From the NCBI GenBank assembly GCA_036245805.1, contig BTRK01000005.1:23660984-23724983 (forward strand): a DNA stretch of 64,000 nt. The letters run 5' to 3'. Numbering within the stretch: the stretch's first letter is position 1; the number at the start of each line of letters is the position of its first letter. The translations under genes were made by a program, and so were the position numbers. Positions 1 to 12,500 of this stretch are shown piece after piece. Source of the stretch: Pristionchus mayeri. Its lineage: Eukaryota; Nematoda; Chromadorea; Rhabditida; Neodiplogasteridae. The notes under the pieces were generated by a model. The model worked only from the letters and a program-made list of their open reading frames with translations, searched no databases and was not told the origin of the DNA.

Positions 1-234
1 ATTGTTTCTAGCACAGAATTGAATGCTGAGCTCTACTGACTTATTCATTTTTCTTGTATTTCTACGTTGCTGCTTTACTACTAAACCATAAGCTTTTTTG
101 ATGTGGGGTTGTAGGGCGGAGGAGTGGGTGCGGCATACCCCCCAACATTGCTTACTTTGAGTGTTTTATAAAAATATATTTGTATTATTTTATCATCTAC
201 CCGAAATTTTAATAATACATGAAAAATGAGTTAA

Positions 235-1501
235 AATCACACAACACCCTTAAAAATGACATATATTATTATTCCTGAATCTGATAGAGATTAAAGAGCC
301 TAGTAGACATGCAATACTAATAAAATCAGAAATTAAATAATTAGTCGCAGAATCGGCTTGATAAACATGGACAGTGCAACCCTGATCACGACCGATTTGG
401 CGCGAGCGGTTTGAAACGTGAATATGTTGTATATGGTAGTTAGGTCAACAATAGGGACGGCAGCCCGAATATTTGAGTACGGAATAATGGGTGCCTCCTT
501 CAGACGCTTTTGCTTTCAAACTACCGTACTCTTCAAGCCAAATTCTTTAAAAATTTTAAATCATTTAAAAAAATATTTAATGCGATTTTTCGACAATTTT
601 ATTGATTGGAATGAATATAAACACATGATGAAAGAACACCAAACATGAGAAGACAGGACATGTTGCAGAACTGGAGAAGCACAAAGCGATCGAAAATATA
701 CGTGTTTTCAGAACTAAGTGTTGAAGCTTCATTTCTTCAGTTTAAGCAGATCATCAATCACAAAAAATTGTATTCACAATAAAAGTATAAGATATTAGAG
801 AATGAGGCCGTCAAAGTTGAGCATTTTACCGTTGTGAAAGTGCATTTTTTGCTTTTTCTTTAAAACCGCTAATAGTACATTCGAGATTTTTGGTTATATT
901 GCGATAAACCCTGTTTTACACCACATACTAGAAAACAAAAAATGTACTATTAGCGGTTTTATAGAAAATGCTATTTTACTTTGATGTTACCGTAATCCTT
1001 GCACTTGCTTGACGCTTCTGAAACACCGAGATATTTATGGGTGTTTTTGGTTATGATTGGTGATATGTCGCATTTTTTAGAGCGGGTTAAACATTAATAA
1101 GAAATTAATCAATTCATATGGACGGTGCTGAAATATTTTATAGGATTTCAGTTTGCGATAAATTGAGTATGAAAGTGACTTGTGATGCGCTCCACGTGGA
1201 CTCAAAACGTCGGCTTCTTCATCAACATTCACTATTGTTTTTCTTATTATTTTACATTATTTTTGAAAAACTAGTGTGAAAACTCGAAATGGGGTAGGGT
1301 AAGCTTCCATTTGCACACAAATTTGTTAATTGTTCTGCTCATTCATAAACACGGCTGCTGTTCCTAGTCAACAACATCAAGCAAGGCAAAATTCGAAAAT
1401 TCGCGCTAAATTACGGTACGCATTTCTGCCGATCATGGTTTTCGCGGTAAGATGTGTCTTGGCGCTAATTTTTAATAAAAATTGACGGGTGTTGGGTAAC
1501 T
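235..1501. mobile_element. TTAA-flanked element, left of a head-to-tail pair
   Basis: TTAA at 231-234 and 1502-1505. The right end GGGTGTTGGGTAACT matches the family terminus, and the left end AATCACACAACACCC is diverged. Interior near both ends resembles the element at 1506-3585. A hAT-like element (452-1366) is nested inside. Both neighbours share the TTAA at 1502-1505, giving a 34-bp perfect palindrome at 1487-1520. Confidence 0.7.
452..1366. mobile_element. hAT-like non-autonomous element, 915 bp
   Basis: Begins TAGGGACGGCAGCC and ends GGCTGCTGTTCCTA (imperfect inverted). The 8-bp target duplication GTCAACAA is exact (444-451, 1367-1374). An inverted partial copy lies at about 49085-49488. 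Contains a 20-bp perfect inverted pair at 862-881 and 941-960. No transposase frame. Confidence 0.85.
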
Positions 1502-1806
1502 TTAAAGTTACCCAACACCCTTAGTAATGGCCTATATTATTATTCCTGAAAATGGTATAAAGACATAAAACGTAAAAGAGACTAGTAGAAATGTAAGACG
1601 TAAAAGAGACTAGTAGAAATGCAATGCTAATAAAATCAGAAAATCAATAATTAGTCGCAGAGTCGACCTCAAAACATGTGCGGTGCAACCCCGATCAAGA
1701 CCGATTTTCCCGAGAGGTTTGAAACGTGAATATTTTGTGTGCGGTAATCAGCGTTCACAAGCCCGGTTCTATACCAAATTCATCCTCGCTTCTCCCCCGG
1801 TGTAGA

Positions 1807-2436
1807 AATATATCACGGGTATCACCAGTCAGTGGAGGTATGTGGGAACAATTTCCATCTTTTATTTTTTGTTTGCCTTCATATTATAGTGGTAGCATAC
1901 ACAAGAGCCAACTTCTCGAAAAATCTAGGCCACAGGTCCCAGAGCCGGCTTTTAGAAATTTTCCGGTTTTGCTCACGGCTATACTGTATATCATGGCAAG
2001 GTGCTCAAAATGATCGGAAAAAATATTATAAGAAACTTTCATGTTATGAACTAAGCGGTATAACCAGCGCTCGCCAAGTTATGCTCGATAAATCAGATTG
2101 TGATCGAGATAAAAATCGAAGCTTTTTCGAGAGTATGCGTTTCAAGAAATTTTATTGCAAAATATAGTAGGTCGAGTTCATACACGAATATAAAAAATGC
2201 AAAAATCGATTTCTGTGATAGGCCTTTTTGGCAATATGCATTTGAATGCTCCAAAGTGACGTTGGCCAGAAAAAGATGTGCGTTACCCTGCTTTGTTTTG
2301 CCCATTATTTAATGCATATTACTATATTTCAACATTTCTGTAATAGGAGACTTCGATAACGTCGAAAAAATAAGAGATTTCACAACTTCTGAAAATTCGA
2401 TTTTGAGACCCCATTTTTTACCAAATTTACGGCTAT
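1807..2436. repeat. Left arm of a 630-bp inverted repeat
   Basis: Pairs with about 2705-3363, with small differences. For example, GTAATAGGAGACTTCGAT in this arm is matched in reverse complement near 2780-2800. Confidence 0.85.
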
Positions 2437-2704
2437 CCAAGTCAGAAATTTAACAACAGCTACCATCAACGCTGGGTGGAGCCTACAGCAGGCTTCGACG
2501 TGAATTGATTTCTATGCAAAGAACTTCTATATACGCTCTAAAAGTTATTATATTTTGCTTCGAAGATGCTCGTTCGAAAGGGAATTTTCAGAACAATTAA
2601 ATTTTTTGATGTTCAGAATATGATATTTAGTACGGTTCAAGTATATTTCTCAATTGTTGGTAACACTGTATGGTTAAATCAACATTAGAACTTACTAGCT
2701 TTGA

Positions 2705-3363
2705 GATACGTAAATTTGGTTAAAAAAAAATCTCAAAATCGAATTTTCAGAAGTTATGAAATCTTATATTTTTTCGACGTCATCGAAGTCTCCTATTACA
2801 GAAATGTTGAAATATAGTAATAGGCATTAAATAATGGGCAAAACAAAGCAGGGTAACGCACTTCTTTTTCTGGCCAACGTCACTTTGGAGCATTCAAATG
2901 CATATTGCCAAAAAGGCCTATCACAGAAATCGATTTTTGCATTTTTTATATTCGTGTATGAACTCGACCTACTATATTTTGCAATAAAATTTCTTGAAAC
3001 GCATACTCTCGAAAAAGCTTCGATTTTTTATCTCGATCAAAATCTGATTTATCGAGCATAACTTGGCGAGCGTTGGTTATACCGCTTAGTTCATAACATG
3101 AAAGTTTCTTATTATATTTTTCCGATCATTTTGAGCACCTTGCCATGTCTCTAGCTCGTCTGGGTGCTGATATACAGTATAGCCGGGAGCAAAACCGGAA
3201 AATTCCTAAAAGCCGGCTCTGGGACCTGTGGCCTAGATTTTTCGAGAAGTTGGCTCTTGTGTATGCTACCACTATAATATGAAGGCAAACAAAAAATAAA
3301 AGTTGGAAATTGTTCCCGAGGGGTCGTTTTTTCCTCCACTGACTCATGATACACGTGATATAT
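2705..3363. repeat. Right arm of the same inverted repeat
   Basis: Inverted partner of 1807-2436. The loop between (about 2437-2704) shows nothing recognisable. Confidence 0.85.
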
Positions 3364-3912
3364 TTCAACAGCAAAAACTTCAATCTTAAGCCCACATAAT
3401 CGATTAAACAATGTCGATTAAACAATCGATTAAACAATCGATTAAACAAGACCGCGCGTAAATCTATTAGCGCTAATTTAAAAAAATTACGGTACTTAGT
3501 GCACGGTCATGGAATTCGCGTTAAGATATTTTCATAGTTTTAAAAGTTTTCTAGTCTTAAAAAATTGCACGGGTGTTGGGTAACTTTAATCAGGTGTGAT
3601 CAGTATGCAATTCAGAAATTCAGCTTTAGAAACAATTTTGTGACCAAATTTTAGCTTTCTTTGATAATGATATATTCTTGGAAAAAATTGTTTCGTGGTA
3701 ATCGGGGGCGATGAAATACATTATCGATCATAAGGCATCGTCCAAAACTTTAGGGCTCTGTAATTTTTGAACCAGATATGCGCACTAGTTGAAATTTAAA
3801 ATTCAGATAGGAAATCCATTCGGGAATCAGGTGAACTTGTTGAGACCTCATCACTATACATCTTTCGAAGGTTCCTCGGAGACGTTTTCCGTGCCAGTCT
3901 TTTTGAGCGTCC

Positions 3913-6060
3913 TAGGAATGCTCATAATGCAATTTTCAAGTAGCTATGTCTTCGCATCTTGTAGCTGCAGTTGCTACAAATTTGAGGTTGTAAATTTAAA
4001 ACAAAGCTTCTAAGCAAGAATAGTTGCAAAACAGGAAATGATCCTTATTATGACGATCCTGAAAGTTTGGCACCTATCGCTCGTCATTTGCCCTTACGGC
4101 ACACAATAACAACCAGTTTTCAGATGGCCCAACTTTGACCGCTTACAGTTTCAAGGGCGAATTTGCCTAAAATATGGCTCCTGCGCAGGAAAGTTTAAAA
4201 AAAAACATTAAAAATGGAATTCCCACTTTTGGTAAGGCTAGCTTCACTTTCCGAGCCGTGGCGACCGATTTACTGACGCGCCCACATCATTTCCATCCAC
4301 TACGAGAGAGTGGAGAGAGAGAGCGGTGTTGAGAGAAAGTGCGCGCGTCCGTAGATCGGTCGCCACGGCTCATAAAGTGTAGCCAACAATTTCAATAGAT
4401 TGGATTTGACTCGTTGATAGTTTTTTTTTAAACTAAAAGGTAAGCGGTCAAAGATGGACCATCCGAAAAGTGAGTGTTTTGTGCCTTGAGGGCAAATGAT
4501 GAGCGATCGATACCAGACTTTCAGGATCATCTAGGGTCATAATTATTATTTTCCCTGTTTTGCACTAGTCCGTAGCTTGACTAGAAGCTGTTATAAGTTT
4601 GCAGCAGCTGCAACAACAACATGCGAAGACATACAGTCGTGCACATAAGTGAGTGGGCACTTTTGGAATGGGTTTGAACTTTTTGCAAAGGATATCATTC
4701 CGAGGCTAGGAAGTTATGCACCAAATTCATCGTAGATTTTTATTTTTGATATTGGGGTATGATGCAATAGCCTAGTCATTGCGTAGTGATGACGCAGTTG
4801 AAATGTACTTTTTCAAAACTGCATTATTCGATCCTGAAAATATGAAAACAATATCTCGAAATTTGCCTTCAGGGCGTGAAAAAATCACTTTTTTGCATGA
4901 CCATTTTTGGACAATCATAACTTTGTGGGAAAGGTAGGTAAAAATCTCGTTTTTGCATAGGAATGTTCAAAGTTTATTGAAGGACTGATGTCCGACTTTT
5001 TAGAGCGATTGGATATCTCTCCGCGGCGTGCGTTTTTTCGGAGGCATACTAGGGTTCAGAAACACCATGTTTACTCTCTCTCGTCGTATGTACTCTCTCG
5101 CCCATAGGGGAAAACAAGGTGTTTCCCAACCCGAGTATGCTTCCGAGAAACGTTCGCCACGGGCAGGAAAGATATCCAATCGCACTAAAAAGTTGGGAAT
5201 CAGTCCTTCAATACACTTTGAACATTTGTCTGCAAAAAATGAGATTTTTAACTACCTTTCCCACAAAGATATGATTGTCCAAAAAATGGTCATCAAAAAA
5301 GTGATTTTTTCACGCCCTGAAGGCAAATTTCGAGATATTGTTTTCATATTTTCAGGATCATCTGGACTCATGATGGCGATCATTTTGATGTCGGAACTTT
5401 CCTACTTCCGTACTAGGCTCCGCCCCCTCCGCCCCTCCCTCGTCATAAGATTGCTTAGGGTCTGGCTTCGCCCACTTAGGCACACGTTTTACTTCCTTAG
5501 TGATTGGCTTAGACTGCTTAGGCTTAGGCTTTTGCCTGCTTAAGGTTAGGTATTCGACAAGTGGGCGTGGGCAGGGGGGCGGGGCCTAGTACGGAAGTAG
5601 GAAAGTCCCTTGATGTCTTGAACGAGTCTCTAGCTTGACTAAGAGCCGAGATGAATTTTCGACCTCGATTTTGCAGCAAGGCTGCAGCAAATGTGCTGTC
5701 GCGCAGCAACCTCACAATTTTTTCTGGGTAGGTCTCGGGCATGACTCCAACCTCAAAAAGTCTGGCCAGCAGGAAAAAATCCGTGTAAGAATAATGCCGA
5801 TTTGAAAAAGTACATTTCGATTGCGTCATCACTACGCAATGACTCGCTATTGCATCATACCCCAATATCAAAAAGAAAATTCACCGAAGAATTCGGTACA
5901 TAACGTCCTTGCCTGAGAATGACAACTTTCCAGGGCAAAAAGTTCAAACCCATTCGAAAAGTGCCCACTCACTTATGGGCGCGACTGTAGCAACTTGAAA
6001 TTTGCTTTCTGAGCGGTTCTGGGATGTGTCTCAACGCTAAGAAAGTCAGATCTCCGTTCA
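3913..6060. mobile_element. Older foldback element interrupted by the Tc1-like foldback at 4634-5987
   Basis: Arms about 3940-4155 and 4430-4633, e.g. GCAGTTGC..GTTGCAAAACAGG facing CCTGTTTTGCA. The inner hairpin GAGCCGTGGCGACCGAT (about 4253) faces ATCGGTCGCCACGGCTC (about 4356). The arm sequence AGCTATGTCTTCGC near 3943 is the uninterrupted version of the target split at 4632. Outer limits are approximate. Confidence 0.6.
4634..5987. mobile_element. TA-flanked Tc1/mariner-like foldback, 1.35 kb
   Basis: TA|CAGTCGTGCACATAAGTGAG at the left and CACTTATGGGCGCGACTG|TA at the right. The whole element is a nested palindrome; an inner one runs about 4850-5370. Each arm contains the near-palindrome TTGCGTAGTGATGACGCA (4779 and, inverted, 5821-5839). 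No transposase frame. Confidence 0.82.
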
Positions 6061-6421
6061 AAACAAAGGGAAGATGCAGTTTTGGCACTTTGCGCAACAT
6101 AACTTATTGGTAGATGAGAAGATTAGACACCGATTGGAATTAAATACAGTCGTTGTAGGTCAAAAACAAACCAAGATACGAGGTCATAACTTCGTTAAAA
6201 ATGCAAATTTCGAAAAATGAATTGGAGAGACGTTCCCCTCGCCCTCACTTTTTCCCACACCTGAGATTTTTTCTGTCGCATCGGTTCCTGCATTTTTACA
6301 GGAGATCGGTGCCAAAAAGAATTGTGATTTTCAGGCTACGCTGACTTTTGCTCTTGGCTCATATTCACTCTTCAAGACAGGAAATTCAAATGATCATTCC
6401 GTCATTTCCTGTTCTACTCAC

Positions 6422-6542
6422 CTTGAGAGGGGCGAAACTCTGCTGTACGTATGCATGTCTCCTCACAGAGAGAGTTGTCCTGTGCGGTGGGCGGAACTTC
6501 TTGAACCACAGAATCATGTCCAGTATGTAGTCAACTCCATAT
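6422..6542 (-). CDS. sqv-5: sqv-5 exon 10, last exon in window
   Basis: The acceptor is GAACTTGAG and the donor CTCAAG|GTGAGT in phase 0. It encodes [16 protein letters not shown], then [17 protein letters not shown], the conserved end of the linker before the C-terminal domain. No further exon was found on the minus strand from 6421 to 1, which is all repeats, so the remaining exons must lie left of the window. Confidence 0.95.
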
Positions 6543-9500
6543 CTCAAGTTCCAGCTATTGTTTGACATTTATGAGTGACTATCTGAGAGAACTGAGCAAT
6601 ACTACCAATACTGGATTTATAGGCAATACTGGCTTAGGGGTAACTTTCATAGGTGGGCAGGGGTTGCCTCTGAGATTCGAAAACCGGAGGGGTCGGAGGG
6701 CAAAAACCGGGGGGGTGCTGAGGCGTCAAATGGGAAGAAAAAATCATGAAATAAAAATTTGTTTCTTTCCGCCGCGCACTATGAAGGAAGATATACGAAT
6801 TAATATAAAAAAATTAACGATTGTTTCACGTATAAATTGTGATAAATATATTTCATTTTCCATCATAAAGGGTAGGAGATAACCTACTATCTAGTATTCT
6901 CAGTTGTAAACTAATTGTATCATTAGCTACGATCATTTTCGAAGGGGATAAAAAAATATAAGTTGATGCTGAATATAAGTTGAATATAATACATTTAAAA
7001 TTTGTAAAGAAAAAAACTGAAACAGAACGAGGCGTCAATGAAAACCGGAAAATACGGCGAAAGCTGGGAAAAAATTTTGTATTCTGTCATACTTGTAACT
7101 TTTCCATAACATTTAATATTTTGCACATCGAATATTTTAATGTTATGGAAAAGTTACAAGTATGACAGAATGCAAAATTTCCCTTTTCCCGGCTCTCCCC
7201 GTATTTTCCTGTTTTCATTGACGCTTCGTTCTATTTCTGTTTCATTCTTTTCTTCATATAGATGTTGAAATTTTGATGCAAAAAATCTGGCTGGCGGTAC
7301 CCATGGAATACTGAAGAGCAACGCTTAGAAATGGATTATGGGAACACAGCAGCAATTCAGCATTTTTTCTTCTTGATGTGGTGTGGCGATTCCCAAAACC
7401 GGGGTGGGGTGGAGGGGGACGGACACCAAAACCGGGGGGGGGGGGGGGGGGGGGGGTATTGCCTCTGGAGGCAATGGTGCCCACCTATGTTACTAACTTT
7501 TCCCGCTGAGTTCGAAAATCGACCTGAGGTAACCGTATCTCTAACCACTCATTCGCTGTCGCGCGCCGATGTGGGCGGTCGGTTTTTGTAACTTTCGCAC
7601 GGAGCTTCCAAACCTCTTCCAAATATAATCATACTGAAAAATCTCGACGAGATAAACATTTTTACTGTTGTAAGTGAAGGTCTAGCTCATCTGTGGAAAA
7701 AATTTTAGCCATTTGAAATTTCAAAATTTCCGTACTGTAAAAAATTCTCCTGCGGCGTCATTTTAACTGCTTGCACTCGATTCTCCGTCAAAAGTTACCC
7801 ATTAGGGCAAAATTTCTGATCGAAATTCGTGCTGAAATGTAGCTGAATCGCGGAAGACGCTTGATTTTCAGGAACTTTTCATTAGTTTTTCAGACTTTGA
7901 ATCGAGCTCTCGCATAGGTCCATACCAAAATGTCCCTGAGGTCGCGCATCGCTCTACAAGATGAAACCTTTCTTAGAACTGCTCCTTCTCTATTGAAACC
8001 TTCTCGAAATGTTAGAATGGAGAGGACAAAGACATTGAACGGAAATATTAGTAAAGTGGAATGAAAATGAATGGAAGGAAGTGCGCTATCGTAAGAGACA
8101 AGTGAAATAGTATGAAAGTGAGAGTGTCATCTTGATTTACTATTATAGAATAGTTATACAATGCTCATATAACATCCGAGATCTCGATTCAAAGTCTGAA
8201 AAACTAATGTAAAGTTCCTAAAAATCAATCATTTCCGTCTACCGCGATTCAGGAAACTACGTTTCAGCATGTATTTCGAAGATAAAATTTGCCCTTATGG
8301 GTAACTTTTGACGGAGAATCGAATGCAAGCAGTTAAAATGACGCCGCAGGAGAATTTTTTACAGTACGGAAATTTTTAAATTTCAAATGGCTAAAAGTTT
8401 TTTCCACAGATGAGCTAGACCTTCACTTCCAACAGTAAAAATGTTTATCTCGTCGAGATTTTTCAGTATGATTATATTTGGAAGAGGTTTGGAAGCTCCG
8501 TGCGAAAGTTACAAAAACCGACCGCCCACATCGGCGCGCGACAGCGAATGAGTGGTTAGAGATACGATTATCTCTCGATTTTCGAAGTCAGCGGGAAAAG
8601 TTACCCCTAAGCCAGTATTGCCTATAAATATTATTTTTCCTTGTATGGCCTATGATCAGTTCTCTCAGATAGTCTACACAATATATTGACATTAAGGGCA
8701 CTACTGCAGAAGCCTGGAAAAGGGTACCGAGGTGTACCGGCGGTAGACCTCTGGTAGGTGCGCCCAACCTACAGTCTACCAGATCCCTATACATACCTAT
8801 ACATGCTATTAGATTGCCTAGGCTAAGTCTATGTCTCAGAACTCTAACAACAACAACCTTACACCTATCGGAACCCCATTACAGGTTCTGCAGTTCTCAA
8901 AGATCGCATGACCCCGCGGAACTAGGAGCCCCAACGAATCACAGCAGTCACTGGAGGATGTCGCCCGATTTGTACTCAACCTCTCGTGAGAGGCCTACTT
9001 TTGATAGTTTTCAATCAAAAAAATCTATCAAATAATTTGTTCGCTCTAATACATCCCACTCATTCTACCAAAAATCGCTTTATATAAGTCTCTATTCTCT
9101 ATTTTTCACTTTATCCACTTGTTAGTCATCGATCTCTCATGGATCCAAACTCAACATCAATATATTATTTTCTGGTTCTCACAGTACTTGGGAATAAGTC
9201 TCTCGTAGCCGTATTGTAGATTTTGGAACTGTAGCACTCTTCCTCTCTGCCGTGCATTTGCATTGAAATCATCAAATAGCTGCAAATTAGCTTTACATTT
9301 ACCAGATAATCGGATACTTCATTTGAATAATCATCAACGGACCTGGGTAATAATACGACCCATTTCCCCTCTGGTTCTCTGTTCGAGAGTGTGCCGGGGG
9401 CAATTCACTCCATCCGAGCAGAATATGATACGATTGTTGTCGATGAATGAGAAGATTGGTATGTCTTGCAGAGTAGATGGTTCATTCTGTAACTCCATCT

Positions 9501-12500
9501 TTCAAGGGTGTCACTGAAACACCATCGACACCCTAGCTCAGTATGGTACGTTGTGCAACCTGTTCATAAAGCAAAAATTAACTTCCTATATTAATAAACT
9601 CGTCTTCTTATATTAATATGCGCGTTCTTATATTAGTAACCTCGCCTTTATAATGTCAAAGTATTATAATATGTTCATCCTACAATTGCTTACCCTTTGG
9701 AGAGAGATGGACGGAGACACACTCATCTCTGATAGGAGACTAGCCCTCTTCTCCCTCAGGTCGTTCAGCTTGATCGTTCTGACATGCGAATGGACTCTCC
9801 TCATGACGGAAGGAATCTTGATTGGATGGAGAGTGATCGCTGCTTTAACTTCATCCAAAGATCCCGCATATGCCTAAAGAGAGAGAGAGAGAGAGAGAAA
9901 TATTTTAGTACTAGTTAATGGTTCCCTTCACAAATTCGAACACATCGATAATGTACATTTGGCATTAATTGTAATAAGGTATAGACTAGTGGGCAACTAT
10001 GCCTATCTCAACATGAAGGTGTTCCAGGAAAATTTGAAAAGCAGTTCAATATTGAATACAAAAATGACGTCAAAATCACGAACTTTACACCGCGTCTGAC
10101 CTAACCCAGAGCTTATGGCAGCGATGCATAGTATAGAGGGAACACCGAAATCATGAATCAGGCCCATCATCTAACACAATACCATGGATTACGGTAGGTT
10201 TCGGATACTGTAGGATTTCGATATTGATGTTTCGCGTCCATCATCCGACGAAATCATGAATCTGACCCAGCGTCTGACCCACAGCCTATGGCACTCTTAA
10301 AATAGACTAATGGAATGATATTTGTTTAGAACATAGGCAAAGTTCCGAAAATCGAAGTAAAATGTTTTCAGATGTAGGAATGGTCTATGGGCAAGGAAAA
10401 ATTATTCAAAGTGACATACAGTATCGCCGAAAAGTATTGGGCCACTTTTTAATTCTGCTCTAATTTTTTAGCCAAGTTATATATCAAGCTAAAAATCTAA
10501 TGGAATATGGAAAAGCCATTTGAGAATAAGGTGCCCTAATTGCGATATCATGCAAAGTTCCTCCTCTTGCGTAGTGATGACGCAATCAAAGTCCACTTTT
10601 TCGAAATAGGATAATTCTTTGGGGAAATTTTACACGCTCATCAAACTTATTTTGTGTGGAGACATATCCAATCGGCACTACCCAGAAAAAAAATTTCAAG
10701 TCGCTGCAATCTCGCAACAGGTTGCTGCAAATGCAGCATTTTGGACCAGGAAACGCACAACTTCGCTTCTAGACCAGCTAGAGACTCGTCCAAGAAGTAA
10801 AACGGTTCTTATCTTGACCCTAAATGACCCTGAAAATTCGGCAGCGATCGGTAATCATTTGACCTCAGGGCACTATAAAGTTACTTTTTTTTCGTATCAC
10901 TTAACTTTGGGCGTTTACCATTTCGATGGTGAATTTACATAAAATGTGGTTCCAGTGCAGATAACGTTCAAAATCAGTGCCGCCTGGATATGTCTCCACA
11001 TACAATAAGTTTTATGAGCGTGTAAAATTTCCCCAAAGAATTATCCTATTTCGAAAAAGTGGACTTTGATTGCGTCATCACTACGCAAGAGGAGGAACTT
11101 TGCATGATATCGCAATTAGGGCACCTTATTCCCCAATGGCTTTTCCATATTCAATTAGATTTTAAGCTCGATATATAACTTGGCTAAAAAATTAGAGCAG
11201 AATGAAAAAGTGGCCCAATACTTTCCGGTGATACTGTATGTCACTTATACGGCGATACTGTAATAATTTTACCTGGTGTGTTCTACACATGGAAACATTT
11301 TGGACGACTTCGATTTTCGGAACTTTGCCGACGGTCTAAACAAATATCATTCAAATAGTCTCTCTTAATACTGCCATAGGCATAATCGCCTTCAAATTCT
11401 GCACCATAAAGAATTTTAATAGTTTTATTATAGATAATTTGTAAACTCTGATTTCGCCGCAACGTCGTCTGATGAGAACGGGTTCCTTTCATTCATTCAT
11501 TCATTTATTCCGTGGTGGTGAGGTGCTAGTCCTGTTATCTCGAGTGCTCCCTTTTATTCACAATCGTTTTGACCAGTGACTCGCGAGTGAAAAGTGGAAC
11601 ATGACTCGCGAATGAAGGGGACTCGCGAGGTAAACTCAAAATGTTATTGCCTATCGTCATCAGCATCCTCAAGAACCCCAAAATGCAGCAGTTCAGGAAA
11701 TCTTCATTTTTTACCATACAACTCTGCTCGATGCTTGCACAAACACTCCCATATTGCTCTCGATGTTGTAAATTAACTCAATTAACTCACTTTGTTCGAA
11801 GTACTTTGGTTGTTGTGGAAGAGTGTTTGCATCTCGTAGTTCCACGTGCACGCTACTCCCACATGTTTCCGTATGCATCTTCAACAGTCTTAGATCAGCA
11901 CAAGAACAATTAATATATTTTTATTCTATATATATTTGAATATATATCACGTCTCCTGAAAAAATGTAGGAAAACTAGTCACTTTTGCTACAATAAAATA
12001 TTTCGTGTCTCCGATTTTGAGTAAACTTAGTTCGTGGACGCACGGCATGATTTTTTCCGACACTCCGTTCAGAGCGATGGTCCCTTCGAAATAAAAATAA
12101 AAATAGAAAGTGTGAAATGTTGCAGCAACGAAAATCCCGGCTCCCTTAACGGCTGTCTCGAAGCTACCGTAATGCAAAGGAGATTTGCCCATTGTTACTG
12201 TAATTTCAGGCCCTATTTTAAATTTTTACAATACGCAGGGACTGTACCGTAGTAAAATGTGAACTTTTTAAATTTGTACAGTAATTCAAGGACTTGATCC
12301 GTCCAGAGCAAATTACGATATTTTCGTTTTGATGGAGTCACTTTTTTTTCTTGTCGTCAGTAAAAATTATGCCGTGGTGGACATCGTTAAAGGTCAGAAG
12401 AAGATTAATCCAGTCTGTTTGGTGAAATCGGCACATTATCGATTTTTGTGATGTACAACTGGAAATTGACGTAAATCATTCAATTTTCATCCTACAGCGA

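Larger units (their letters stand above)
1506..3585. mobile_element. TTAA-flanked 2.1-kb foldback element
   Basis: Termini AGTTACCCAACACCC and GGGTGTTGGGTAACT, flanked by TTAA at 1502-1505 and 3586-3589. It holds a very long inverted repeat: arms about 1807-2436 and 2705-3363 around a spacer of about 270 bp. Open frames in the arms are mirror images and not treated as genes. Confidence 0.82.
6570..8685. mobile_element. Foldback element filling sqv-5 intron 9 (family with GAGTGACTATCTGAGAGAA termini)
   Basis: Outer ends TGAGTGACTATCTGAGAGAA and TTCTCTCAGATAGTCTACA. Main arms about 7497-7920 and 8170-8605 around a spacer of about 250 bp, which begins with GGTCCATACCAAAATGTCCC (7918), also the terminus of the palindrome at 50821. 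A G-rich element (6648-7489) interrupts the left arm. Relatives: 16310-17655, 33540-33900, 62810-62960 and a worn one near 54890-55060. Confidence 0.75.

Noticed and set aside
5028..5871. Open frames of 171 and 115 codons
   Set aside because: They lie in the arms of foldback elements with mirror-image frames; compositional, not coding.
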